Positions 40,071 through 48,443 of a stretch of DNA of 64,000 nt are shown here, piece by piece. Numbering within the stretch: the stretch's first letter is position 1; each line of letters starts with the position of its first letter. The DNA is from CAG-791 sp963593905 (GTDB taxonomy: Bacteria; Bacillota; Clostridia; Lachnospirales; Lachnospiraceae): assembly GCA_963593905.1 (NCBI GenBank), contig CAVBBL010000001.1:139640-203639 (forward strand), given 5' to 3'. A model generated the notes under the pieces. That model worked only from the letters and a program-made list of their open reading frames with translations. It was not told where the DNA came from and searched no databases. A program made the translations under genes and the position numbers.

Positions 40071-42320
40071 GTGGCCGTAACAGAAATGAGAGAAGACCGG
40101 GTATTAAAGACAGAATACGCGGAACTGATGCAGAAATCCTATATTGATTATGCAATGAGTGTCATCATTGCCAGAGCGCTGCCCGATGTACGGGACGGTT
40201 TAAAGCCTGTGCAGCGGCGTACACTCTACGATATGCGGGAACTGGGAATCAGGCATGATCGTCCCTACAGAAAAAGCGCCCGTATCGTAGGTGATACCAT
40301 GGGTAAATATCATCCCCACGGCGATTCCTCTATTTATGATGCGCTGGTGGTGATGGCACAGACCTTTAAAAAGGAACTTCCCTTAGTAGACGGCCACGGC
40401 AATTTTGGCAGCATCGAAGGAGACGGGGCAGCAGCCATGCGTTATACAGAAGCAAGGCTGCAGAAGGTGACGGAAGAAGCTTTCCTGGCAGATCTGGATA
40501 AGGATGTGGTGGACTTTGTTCCGAATTTTGATGAGACAGAGAAGGAACCCTCTGTATTGCCGGTAAAGATTCCCAATTTTCTCATCAACGGTTCCGAGGG
40601 CATTGCAGTAGGCATGACCACCTCCACACCGCCGCATAACCTGGCAGAAGTAATCGATGCGGAGCTGGCTTATCTGGCTGATCCGGAGATTACCACAGCG
40701 GAACTGATGAAAATCATGCCGGGGCCTGATTTTCCCACCGGAGGCATTGTCACTAACCAGGACGAACTCTTGTCGGTATATGAGACCGGCAGCGGCAAGA
40801 TACGTATTCGGGGCAAGGTAGAGACGGAGAAGGGCAAAAACGGCCGCACCAATCTGGTAATTACAGAAATCCCCTATACTATGATCGGGGCCAATATTGC
40901 CAAATTTCTGTCTGATGTGGCCTCTTTGGCAGAAAATAAGGTGACCCAGGATATTGTGGATATCACCAATCAGTCCGGCAAGGAAGGTATCCGCATTGTT
41001 ATTGAGCTGCGCAGAGATGCAGACGTAGAGAATTTTAAAAATCTTCTCTATAAAAAGACCAGACTGGAGGATACCTTCGGTGTCAATATGCTGGCCATTG
41101 CTGACGGTCGGCCCGAGACCATGGGGCTTCGCCAGATCCTGAAGGCCAATATAGATTTCCAATTCGAGACAAACCGCCGGAAATATACCACACTTCTGGA
41201 AAAAGAAAAGAGCCGCAGAGAAATACAGGAAGGCCTGATCAAAGCCTGCAATGTCATTGACCTGATTATCGAGATCTTACGTGGATCCAAGGACAGAGCA
41301 CAGGCCAAGGCCTGCATGGTGGAAGGAAAGACAGAGGGCATTGCCTTTAAGTCTCCGGAATCCGGTATAATGGCAGCACAGCTTCAGTTCACGCAGGCCC
41401 AGGCAGATGCCATTCTGGATATGCGCCTTTATAAATTGATCGGTCTGGAACTGGAGGCATTGATCAAAGAGCACGAGGAGACTGTTGCCAATATCTATCG
41501 TTATGAGGATATTCTGGAGGACCGCGGCTCCATGACCCAGGTGATTCGCAAAGAATTGATGGGATTTAAGAAGGCCTACGGCACGCCAAGACGCACGCAG
41601 ATCGTGCAGGCGAAGGAAGCTGTCTATGTGGAGAAGCCGTTAGAAGAGGTAGATGTCTATTTTGTAATGGACCGCTTTGGCTATGCCAAGACCATAGATG
41701 CCAATACCTATCAGCGCAACAAAGAGACGGTGGACAGCGAATTTAAGTATGTTGTTCAGTGCAAGAATACAGGTAAAATCTGTATCTTTACCAATACCGG
41801 TCAACTCCACACCGTGAAGATGGCGGACCTTCCGCTGGCAAAGTTAAGGGATAAGGGCGTGCCGCTGGATAATATCGGTAATTTCGATTCCTCCAGGGAG
41901 GAGATCGTGCTGGTGACGAGTCAGTCCGCCCTGAATCTGTACCGACTCATCTTTGTGACCAAATATTCCATGTGCAAACTGGTAGACGGCGGTGAATTTG
42001 ATGTGGCGAAAAAAACAGTGGCAGCCACCAAGCTCACAGAAGGAGATCAGGTGGTTTGCGTCTGTGTCTATGATGGCCAGCAAAATATAGTTTTCCAGAC
42101 CAAAGAAGGATATTTCCTGAAATTCCCGGTAGAACAGATTCCGGAGAAGAAAAAGATTGCCGTGGGTGTTCGCGGAATGAAGCTTACCAAGAATGATTTC
42201 GTGGAAAATGTGTATTTTACAAGGAACCTGGAGGCAAAGTCTGTTCAATTTAGAGAAAAAGAAGTAGAATTGAATAAATTGAGACTGGCTTCCCGAGACG
42301 GAAGAGGAAGTAAGCAGTAG
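40071..42320 (+). CDS. Type IIA DNA topoisomerase subunit A (GyrA/ParC family)
   Basis: 749 residues with the breakage-reunion domain: MSVIIARALPDVRDGLKPVQRR, YHPHGDSSIYDALVVMAQ and the active-site Tyr in AAMRYTEARL (Y125). A shortened C-terminal beta-pinwheel follows. I find no GyrA-box (QRRGGKG-type) in the C-terminal domain; its expected region reads YQRNKETVDSEF. That argues for a decatenase (ParC-like) rather than a supercoiling gyrase. The start is GTG 40071, seven bases after AGAGAGG; ATG 40086 is an alternative. It follows subunit B by 19 bases. Confidence 0.88.
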   Translation: MAVTEMREDRVLKTEYAELMQKSYIDYAMSVIIARALPDVRDGLKPVQRRTLYDMRELGIRHDRPYRKSARIVGDTMGKYHPHGDSSIYDALVVMAQTFKKELPLVDGHGNFGSIEGDGAAAMRYTEARLQKVTEEAFLADLDKDVVDFVPNFDETEKEPSVLPVKIPNFLINGSEGIAVGMTTSTPPHNLAEVIDAELAYLADPEITTAELMKIMPGPDFPTGGIVTNQDELLSVYETGSGKIRIRGKVETEKGKNGRTNLVITEIPYTMIGANIAKFLSDVASLAENKVTQDIVDITNQSGKEGIRIVIELRRDADVENFKNLLYKKTRLEDTFGVNMLAIADGRPETMGLRQILKANIDFQFETNRRKYTTLLEKEKSRREIQEGLIKACNVIDLIIEILRGSKDRAQAKACMVEGKTEGIAFKSPESGIMAAQLQFTQAQADAILDMRLYKLIGLELEALIKEHEETVANIYRYEDILEDRGSMTQVIRKELMGFKKAYGTPRRTQIVQAKEAVYVEKPLEEVDVYFVMDRFGYAKTIDANTYQRNKETVDSEFKYVVQCKNTGKICIFTNTGQLHTVKMADLPLAKLRDKGVPLDNIGNFDSSREEIVLVTSQSALNLYRLIFVTKYSMCKLVDGGEFDVAKKTVAATKLTEGDQVVCVCVYDGQQNIVFQTKEGYFLKFPVEQIPEKKKIAVGVRGMKLTKNDFVENVYFTRNLEAKSVQFREKEVELNKLRLASRDGRGSKQ

Positions 42321-42453
42321 GTGTGGGCAGTGATTTGTGACCAGTGAGCGTGGCCGGTGTCCAACGGCGAGTGAACAGTGGTCAGTGAGCAGTGGCCATC
42401 GGACATAAGCTGCGGCATGGAAGAAAAATAAAGTAATAAAGAAATGAGGAATT

Positions 42454-43005
42454 ATGAGAGTAATCGCAGGAACAGCCAGGCGGCTTCCTTTGGTGACGCC
42501 GGACGGCATTGATACGAGACCTACGCAGGACCGCATCAAAGAGACACTTTTTAATATGATTCAGATGGATGTGCCGGGGGCTGTCTTCCTTGATCTTTGT
42601 GCAGGCAGCGGCGGAATCGGTATTGAGGCACTCAGCCGCGGCGCCAGACATTGTTACTTCGTCGAGAATGGAAGGGATGCCTTAAAGTGCATTCAGGAAA
42701 ATCTTCACAAGACGCACTTTGAGGAAAAAGCTACCGTCATGAAGCAGGATGTGCTCAATGCCATCCGAAATATTCATGAAAAGGAAGCGGATATTATTTA
42801 TCTGGATCCTCCCTACGAATCGCCTGTGCAGAAGGCAGCATTGCTGGCTTTGGAGAGTGCACCTTACGTGACGGAGAATACCATTATTATTGTAGAAGCC
42901 TTGCTGGATACGGATTTTTCCTATATGGAGGGCACTTCTCTGGAAATCATCAGAGAAAAGAAGTACAAGAGCAATGAGCACATTTTCTTTAAGAAAAAGG
43001 TATAG
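42454..43005 (+). CDS. rsmD: 16S rRNA (guanine966-N2)-methyltransferase RsmD
   Basis: 183 residues. MRVIAGTARRLPL, the RPTQDRIKETLFNM segment, the SAM-binding FLDLCAGSGGIGIEALSRGA and the catalytic LDPPYE (near 117-122) identify the RsmD family. coaD follows, the usual rsmD-coaD pairing of Firmicutes. SD is ATGAGGA. The 130 bases upstream have short GTGAGCAGTGGCC-like direct repeats and no gene. Confidence 0.93.
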   Translation: MRVIAGTARRLPLVTPDGIDTRPTQDRIKETLFNMIQMDVPGAVFLDLCAGSGGIGIEALSRGARHCYFVENGRDALKCIQENLHKTHFEEKATVMKQDVLNAIRNIHEKEADIIYLDPPYESPVQKAALLALESAPYVTENTIIIVEALLDTDFSYMEGTSLEIIREKKYKSNEHIFFKKKV

Positions 43006-43084
43006 AGAAAAAGATATAAAGAAAAAATATAAAGAAAAGAAATGAGAGGCAGGGTAGGGGACGACCTGCCGGGTTAGGAGTATG

Positions 43085-43573
43085 ATGAAGGCTGCAATTT
43101 ATCCCGGAAGCTTTGATCCGGTCACGTATGGACATATTGATGTGATCAGACGGGCGGCAGAAATGTTTGATGAGCTCATCGTTTCTGTTTTGGACAATAA
43201 GGCTAAGACGCCGTTGTTTTCCGTAGATGAACGTGTTAAAATGTTACAAGATGTAACGAAGGATATACCCAATGTGCGCGTAGATTCTTTTCAGGGACTT
43301 TTAATTGACTACGCCAAAAAGATGAATGTGCATATTGCCATTCGAGGACTGCGCGCAATTACAGATTTTGAGTACGAGCTGCAGATTGCACAGACGAACC
43401 GAAAGTTGTCCGGCGGAAGTCTGGATACGATTTTTCTGACCACAAGTCTGGAGTATGCCTATTTGAGCTCTTCCAGTGTCAAGGAAATCGCGAGCTTTCA
43501 GGGTGATATCCATCAATGTGTACCGCCTCTTATAGAAGAGCGGGTACACGAGAAGTTTAAGACGATAAAGTAG
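43085..43573 (+). CDS. coaD: Phosphopantetheine adenylyltransferase
   Basis: Penultimate step of coenzyme A synthesis (4'-phosphopantetheine + ATP to dephospho-CoA). The nucleotidyltransferase motif PGSFDPVTYGHIDVI and the RGLRAITDFEYELQIA and SSSSVKEIA segments are diagnostic. Length 162. Two adjacent ATGs (43082, 43085) follow AGGAG; the second gives better spacing. A GGCAGG/CCTGCC hairpin lies just upstream. Confidence 0.93.
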   Translation: MKAAIYPGSFDPVTYGHIDVIRRAAEMFDELIVSVLDNKAKTPLFSVDERVKMLQDVTKDIPNVRVDSFQGLLIDYAKKMNVHIAIRGLRAITDFEYELQIAQTNRKLSGGSLDTIFLTTSLEYAYLSSSSVKEIASFQGDIHQCVPPLIEERVHEKFKTIK

Positions 43574-43663
43574 ACAGATGCAGGATTGCACCGGAGATAC
43601 AGGCTGCCTCTACATGCGCAGAACAGATACGGTGAAAAGACAGCATAGGAACGGGAGAAGCCA

Positions 43664-44347
43664 ATGAGCAGCAGAATTGAGCAGCAGATAGATCAGATAG
43701 AGGATTATATTGACGGTTGTCATAATCAGCCCTTTTCCAATTCCAAGATCGTGGTGGACAGAGACGAGATAGACGTCCTGCTGCAGCAGCTTCGTGCAAA
43801 GCTGCCGGAGGAAATTCAGCATTATCAGCGGATTATCAGTAATAAAGAAGCTATTTTAAACGATGCCAAGAGCAAGGCAGAGGAACTGATTCGTGAGGCT
43901 ACAGTACATACCAATGAGCTGATCAATGAGCACGAGATTATGCAGCAGGCCTATGCCCAGGCAAATGAAGTAGTGAAGTTAGCTTCCAAGCAGGCACAGG
44001 ATATCCTGGATAAGGCTATCAATGAGGCAAATGCCTATCGCGCATCCGCAGTGCAGTACATGGATGAGATGTTGGCCCAGTTAGAGGATGTGACCACACG
44101 TACTATGGAGAGCACCAACGCCATTTACGCTAATTTTAATAACAATCTGGACGGCTATGCCAAGACGCTTCGGCAGAACAGAGCAGATCTTCATCCCCAG
44201 GAGGAGATGCTGTATGATCAGACAGCGGATGCTGCACCGGAGGAGGGATATTATCCGGAGGCGGCCGGACAGGGCACCGGCTATCTGCCGGAGGTTGATA
44301 CCGCAGGCAGTGCTGATGCACAGGGGGCAGACAGACAGTTGGGATGA
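43664..44347 (+). CDS. Coiled-coil protein of the coaD-linked 'ATPase' family
   Basis: 227 residues. A conserved N-terminal part, RIEQQIDQIEDYIDGC, then SSKIVVDRDEIDVLLQQLRAKLPEEIQ, and a long coiled coil (AILNDAKSKAEELIREATVHT and following) precede an acidic Gly/Pro/Tyr-rich tail. Similar proteins in Lachnospiraceae are annotated as 'ATPase' or V-type ATPase subunit H-like, but no nucleotide motif is present. The helical pattern is closer to DivIVA/F-type b-like stalk proteins. Function unknown; position after coaD is typical. Confidence 0.7.
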   Translation: MSSRIEQQIDQIEDYIDGCHNQPFSNSKIVVDRDEIDVLLQQLRAKLPEEIQHYQRIISNKEAILNDAKSKAEELIREATVHTNELINEHEIMQQAYAQANEVVKLASKQAQDILDKAINEANAYRASAVQYMDEMLAQLEDVTTRTMESTNAIYANFNNNLDGYAKTLRQNRADLHPQEEMLYDQTADAAPEEGYYPEAAGQGTGYLPEVDTAGSADAQGADRQLG

Positions 44348-44353
44348 GAGGGA

Positions 44354-44394
44354 AGGTCGATTTTACATGAATCATGTGAAATCGACTTTCTTTG
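44354..44394 (+). terminator. Terminator-like hairpin after the coiled-coil gene
   Basis: A 15-bp stem, GTCGATTTTACATGA (44356-44370) with TCATGTGAAATCGAC (44372-44386), one G-U pair, followed by TTTCTTTG. The long AT-containing stem and short T-run suggest a terminator or mRNA 3' end. Confidence 0.65.
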
Positions 44395-44497
44395 TTGTTA
44401 GCACAAGGCGCTGTTCATCATGCGAAGTTTCTCAAAAGAGATACGTAGCTTTGATTTTTTTGGCAAAGCCGTGATCACAGCGGCGGGAAAGGTAATC

Positions 44498-45058
44498 ATG
44501 AAGAAAAAAGGTGAATTCGGATACATAAGGAGCAGAAGAAAGCTTTCCATTGCATTGTCTTTGCTGATGCTGGCGATGGTATTGGTGATCTATTTTGTAG
44601 CCAGATGGTATTTCGGCACGAATAAGAATCTTTTTACGATTCTTGCAGCTTTGGGCTGCCTGCCCCTTGGAAAATGTGTGGTGAATATGATCATGTTTCA
44701 GAAGGCAAAGCCATGCTCTGACCAGGTGCGAAGCAGGATCAATCAGCATATCGGCAATCTTCCCGGAGCATGGGATCTGTACATGACCAGCTACAGTAAG
44801 AATTTTCAGTTGAGTCATATTACAAAAGCCGGGAAAAATGTCTGTGCCTTCACAGAAACTGCAGGCTGTGATGGCCGGGCCGGAGAAGAGCATATCAAGA
44901 AAATGATGGAAAATAACGGTTATCACGATTATACGGTTAAGATCTTTTTTAGTCTGGATAAATACCTGGAACGTCTTGATCAGCTCAATGCGCTGGCAGA
45001 AGGAACAACGGGCAGCAGTGATGCGCTGTTTAGTTTGTTTCGGTCTATCTCCCTGTAG
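44498..45058 (+). CDS. Uncharacterised membrane protein
   Basis: 186 residues, starting MKKKGEFGYIRSRRK. Two hydrophobic helices follow (about 17-37 and 45-62), then a soluble C-terminal part with AFTETAGCDGRAGEEHIKKMMENNGYHDYTVKIFF. No known family recognised. The start at 44498 follows GGAAAGG; the frame is open from 44420. It ends just before an RluD-type gene (9 bases), with which it probably shares a transcript. Confidence 0.6.
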   Translation: MKKKGEFGYIRSRRKLSIALSLLMLAMVLVIYFVARWYFGTNKNLFTILAALGCLPLGKCVVNMIMFQKAKPCSDQVRSRINQHIGNLPGAWDLYMTSYSKNFQLSHITKAGKNVCAFTETAGCDGRAGEEHIKKMMENNGYHDYTVKIFFSLDKYLERLDQLNALAEGTTGSSDALFSLFRSISL

Positions 45059-45067
45059 GAGGTTCAA

Positions 45068-46135
45068 GTGGAAAAATGGATCATAGGAAACAATGAGCAG
45101 AGCCAGCGCCTTGATAAGTATCTGCGAAGAAGGATGCCTGCAGCAGGTTCTTCTTTTTTATATAAGATGCTCCGAAAAAAGAACATTACCCTAAATGGAG
45201 CCAAAGCTGACGGCAGGGAGATTTTACATGCAGGGGATGAGGTTTCTGTATTTTTTGCCAAAGAAACACTGGATAAGTTTATGGGTATTGCCGGGACCGC
45301 AAAGAATGAAAAGATGGATTCTTATTTGCAGGCTTTTGATAAGATTACGGCTACGCGCATGCATGGAGAGCTGCCGATCCTCTATGAAGATGAGCACATT
45401 TTGTTGGTGATCAAGCCTGCCGGTGTTCTTTCTCAGAAGGCAAAACCACAGGACATTTCCATGAATGAATGGCTTCTTGGCTATCTGATAAAGAAAAAAG
45501 AGATCAAGCCTGATTCCCTGTCTTTATTTAAACCATCCGTGTGCAACCGCCTGGATTATCAAACGGGCGGCATTTTGCTGTGTGCCAAAACTCTGCCCGC
45601 GAGTCAAATGTTTGCTGCGCTGTTAAAAGAGCGCAGCCTGCACAAATACTATCATATGGTGGTAAAGGGGCAGATTCGTAAATCAGGAGTGATCAAGGGG
45701 TATCTGCAGAAGGATGCCGCCGCCAATAGGGTTTCTTTTAGGGCTGCTGAAAATATTGAGTCAGCAGAGAAGGAGTCAGCAGAGAATTTTTGCAGCGGCA
45801 AAGAGGATTCTGCCGTCTACACGGAGACTCATTATAAGCCGCTGCGCACGGAAAAAGAGTTTACTTTGCTGGAAGCGCTGCTGGTTACCGGAAAGACTCA
45901 TCAGCTTCGGGCACATTTAGCTTCCCAGGGGACCCCCATTGCAGGAGATCCTAAATACGGAGATGCGACTGTAAATGCCCTCTGCCGAGAAAGATTCGGT
46001 GTACAGGGACAGCTTTTGTTTGCCTGCAGGATCTGTTTTCCGGCGCATATGCCGGCGCCCTTTGAATATCTGCAGGGAAGAGAATTCACAGCACCGGATC
46101 CGAGGGTTTTCGCAAGGGTAATGAATGGACATTAA
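45068..46135 (+). CDS. RluC/RluD family pseudouridine synthase
   Basis: 355 residues. An N-terminal S4 domain (QRLDKYLRRRMPAAGSSFLYKMLRKKNITLNG) is followed by the synthase domain with ILYEDEHILLVIKPAGVLSQ and the catalytic Asp in CNRLDYQTGG (D163), then LVTGKTHQLRAHLA. It isomerises specific uridines in 23S rRNA or tRNA; which site cannot be told. A short insert (AENIESAEKESAENF) sits between synthase motifs. It starts with GTG 45068 after GGAGG. Confidence 0.88.
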   Translation: MEKWIIGNNEQSQRLDKYLRRRMPAAGSSFLYKMLRKKNITLNGAKADGREILHAGDEVSVFFAKETLDKFMGIAGTAKNEKMDSYLQAFDKITATRMHGELPILYEDEHILLVIKPAGVLSQKAKPQDISMNEWLLGYLIKKKEIKPDSLSLFKPSVCNRLDYQTGGILLCAKTLPASQMFAALLKERSLHKYYHMVVKGQIRKSGVIKGYLQKDAAANRVSFRAAENIESAEKESAENFCSGKEDSAVYTETHYKPLRTEKEFTLLEALLVTGKTHQLRAHLASQGTPIAGDPKYGDATVNALCRERFGVQGQLLFACRICFPAHMPAPFEYLQGREFTAPDPRVFARVMNGH

Positions 46136-46141
46136 AGCTGC

Positions 46142-46279
46142 AGCACAAAGAGGGAAATCAACCAGAATAGCCTGATGGTAATTCTGGTTGATATCGGTCA
46201 GGCTGGAGTCAGCCTGACCGGGTGAAGCACATCAGAGAATTCGCCTGCGCGAATTCTCTTCGTGGTGAGCACAAAGAGG
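46142..46279 (+). repeat. Modular hairpin element before recU
   Basis: Bounded by a direct repeat of AGCACAAAGAGG (46142-46153 and 46268-46279); the second copy is the SD of recU. Between them: a 16-base-arm hairpin (46157-46172 with 46177-46192, loop TGAT, two mismatches) homologous to the one before degV; an 11-bp hairpin CGGTCAGGCTG/CAGCCTGACCG (46195-46220); and the core hairpin with arms GAGAATTCGC/GCGAATTCTC (46235-46258). This is the clearest case of an element flanked by duplicated SD sequence. Confidence 0.85.
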
Positions 46280-46284
46280 TGATT

Positions 46285-46818
46285 ATGGCTACATGGAATT
46301 CCAGAGGGCTTCGGGGCTCTACTTTGGAGGAAATGATCAACAGAACCAACGAAAAATATAGAGAAAAAAATCTGGCCCTGATCCAGAAAATTCCTACCCC
46401 GATCACCCCTATGAAGATCGATCAGGAGCACAGGCATATTACTCTTGCTTACTTTGAACAGAAAAGTACTGTTGACTATATCGGTGTGATTCAGGGAATT
46501 CCGGTGTGCTTTGATGCCAAGGAGTCCTCCCAGATGACCTTTGCTCTCCAGAATATCCATCCCCACCAGGTGGCGTTCATGGAGGCTTTTGAAAAGCAGG
46601 AGGGCATTGCTTTTTTTCTGATCTATTATACGGCGGAGAATATCTATTATTATCTTCCTTTCCGGAACTTTCTTCCCTTCTGGGAGAGAGCACAGCGCGG
46701 AGGCAGGAAGAGCTTTCGGTTTGATGAGTTGGATAAGACGTATATTCTGCCGCAAAAGCAAGGCATATTGGTTCCCTATCTGGAGATGATCAATAAGGAT
46801 TTATCTGAGAGAGAGTAG
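46285..46818 (+). CDS. recU: Holliday junction resolvase RecU
   Basis: 177-residue Firmicute-type Holliday junction nuclease. MATWNSRGLRGSTLEEMINRTNEKY, the catalytic part IGVIQGIPVCFDAKESS (Asp/Glu/Lys) and IHPHQVAFMEAFEKQEGIAF match the family. The ATG at 46285 follows AAGAGGTG from the repeat element; the frame is open from 46222 but that part is hairpin sequence. With ruvAB elsewhere in the window it completes Holliday junction processing. Confidence 0.9.
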   Translation: MATWNSRGLRGSTLEEMINRTNEKYREKNLALIQKIPTPITPMKIDQEHRHITLAYFEQKSTVDYIGVIQGIPVCFDAKESSQMTFALQNIHPHQVAFMEAFEKQEGIAFFLIYYTAENIYYYLPFRNFLPFWERAQRGGRKSFRFDELDKTYILPQKQGILVPYLEMINKDLSERE

Positions 46819-46993
46819 TGCGAAAATATGCTTGCTTGCAAATGAGAATGTCCGATTCTCATAGTTTTCGCAAGGCTATTGGTTTCTGAAAGAAGCCAAT
46901 AGCCTTGATGGCAAATCAAATTAGAAATTTGATCAATAGAATTTGAAATTCTAGTTGCCGCTTCGCCGCAGAGCTGCTCAGAAATGAGGATTA
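46819..46993 (+). repeat. Modular hairpin element after recU without a start codon
   Basis: Begins right after the recU stop. Hairpins: TGCGAAAA..TTTTCGCA outer arms enclosing ATGAGAAT/ATTCTCAT; AAGGCTATTGG/CCAATAGCCTT (11 bp); ATCAAATT/AATTTGAT; AGAATTT/AAATTCT. The end module GCTTCGCCGCAGAGCTGCTC then AGAAATGAGGATT closely matches the plsY leader (1953-1987), but continues TAAGAAAGAG with no start codon. It reads as an orphan leader whose gene has been lost or displaced. Confidence 0.75.
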
Positions 46994-47010
46994 AGAAAGA
47001 GCACTTTCGG

Positions 47011-47040
47011 TTGACAAATCAGTTGCAGTGCATGTATACT
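47011..47040 (+). promoter_or_regulatory. Promoter of the histidine cluster
   Basis: TTGACA (47011-47016), 18-base spacer, TATACT (47035-47040). It starts 18 bases after the orphan hairpin element. The transcript would begin near 47047 and carry a leader of about 175 bases rich in AAAGC and AAAGTAA words; no T-box or attenuator was found in it. Confidence 0.7.
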
Positions 47041-47223
47041 GCATACAGTGTTTTAATATGGTAGCAAATTAGAACTTTAAAGCGATAAAGCAATAAAGCG
47101 ACAAAACATTAAAGCAGTATAGCAGCAAAAAAAATAAAGATACAAAGTAAGGATTATAAAGTAAAGAAAATAAAGTAAGAAGGCCGCCATGGATGGAAGG
47201 AATAGGCAGAAACGGAGAGCAGG

Positions 47224-48351
47224 ATGAGCGCATTTTCTACAACAGGACAGGAACTTTTGCACACCCCGGAGGGATTGCGGGATATTTACGGCAAAGAATA
47301 TGCCAGAAAGCTGGCTGTGATTGCCGCTGTGCAAAAGCAGTTCCATCTGTTTGGGTACAGTGATATACAGACACCTACTTTTGAATTCTTCGATGTCTTC
47401 TCCAGAGAGATTGGCACCACACCTTCCAGGGAACTGTACAAATTTTTTGACAAGGAGGGCAATACGCTGGTGCTGCGCCCGGATTTTACTCCCTCTGTGG
47501 CCAGGTGTGCGGCCAAGTATTATATGGATGAGACGAAAGCATTACGGTTTTGCTATCAGGGAAGTGCTTTTTCCAATGTCAGCAGTCTGCAGGGAAAACT
47601 GCGGGAGACTACCCAGATGGGCGCGGAACTAATCGGGGATGGCAGTGCCTATGCGGATGGAGAGATGATCGCCTTGCTGATTGAATCTCTATTGCATACC
47701 GGTTTAAAGGACTTTCAGATCAGCATAGGCAATGCGGATTATTTTAAAGGAATCTGCAGTGCAGCCCATATAGATCCACTGACAGAAAAGGCCATCAGAG
47801 AGCACATTTCCGGCAAGAATTATTTTGCGGCAGAGCGCGTGCTTATCGAGAAGGGCATTGATAAACAGTGGCGGGAGGATCTGCTCCGAATCACGGAATT
47901 TATCGGTTCTAAGGAAGCGCTTGAAAGTGCGGCCCGGACAGCGGCCAACAGTCAGTCGCAGGAAGCAGTGAACAGGCTGACACAGATCCTGCAGGTGCTG
48001 CAGGCCTATGGTTTTGAAAAGTATGTGAGCTTTGATCTTTCCATGCTGAATCGCTACAATTATTACACCGGTGTGATTTTCAAGGGATACACCTACGGAG
48101 TGGGAGATGCCATTGCCTCCGGCGGCCGCTATGATACCTTACTTACCCATTTTGGCAAAAAGGCAGACGCCATTGGTGTCATGCTTCAGGTGGATTCTCT
48201 GATGGAAGCACTGCGCAGACAGGATGCTGAAGTGGAGATTCCCGGTGAGCCGCGGGTGATCACCTTTACGCCGGAGAATTATGCCCGGAAACTGCAGGAG
48301 GCGCAAAAACTTCGAGCAGAAGGTATAGATGTGGTGCTGCAGCAGGCATAA
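47224..48351 (+). CDS. hisZ: ATP phosphoribosyltransferase regulatory subunit
   Basis: HisRS-like paralogue without tRNA synthetase function; it forms the active complex with short HisG. The HisRS-type motifs are LLHTPEGLRDIYG, QTPTFEFFDVF, LRPDFTPSVARCAAKY and the later FDLSMLNRYNYYTGVIFKGY and IASGGRYD. Length 375 is somewhat short, because only a small C-terminal tail follows the catalytic-like domain. First gene of the his cluster; SD is GAGAGCAGG. Confidence 0.9.
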   Translation: MSAFSTTGQELLHTPEGLRDIYGKEYARKLAVIAAVQKQFHLFGYSDIQTPTFEFFDVFSREIGTTPSRELYKFFDKEGNTLVLRPDFTPSVARCAAKYYMDETKALRFCYQGSAFSNVSSLQGKLRETTQMGAELIGDGSAYADGEMIALLIESLLHTGLKDFQISIGNADYFKGICSAAHIDPLTEKAIREHISGKNYFAAERVLIEKGIDKQWREDLLRITEFIGSKEALESAARTAANSQSQEAVNRLTQILQVLQAYGFEKYVSFDLSMLNRYNYYTGVIFKGYTYGVGDAIASGGRYDTLLTHFGKKADAIGVMLQVDSLMEALRRQDAEVEIPGEPRVITFTPENYARKLQEAQKLRAEGIDVVLQQA

Positions 48352-48390
48352 GAGAATTCTTGCATTAGGCGGACAAGTTGCCAGGTGCGA

Positions 48391-48418
48391 TTGACAGTAT
48401 AGGATAATCGTATATGAT
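48391..48418 (+). promoter_or_regulatory. Internal promoter before hisG
   Basis: TTGACA (48391-48396), 16-base spacer, TATGAT (48413-48418), in the 92 bases between hisZ and hisG. It could give hisG and the following genes extra expression relative to hisZ. Confidence 0.55.
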
Positions 48419-48443
48419 AGGGGAAGGAATAGAGAGAGAAACC

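Noticed and set aside
40383..41162. Reverse-strand open frame inside the topoisomerase A gene
   Set aside because: Lies wholly antisense to conserved sequence and has no SD or recognisable protein.
42321..42453. Short CAGTGAGC/GTGGCC repeats before rsmD as a regulatory site
   Set aside because: Too short and imperfect, with no hairpin or promoter relation; probably decayed sequence.
48340..48443. Frameshift truncating hisZ
   Set aside because: Reading the alternative frames beyond 48351 gives no HisZ-like sequence; the protein simply seems to be short.
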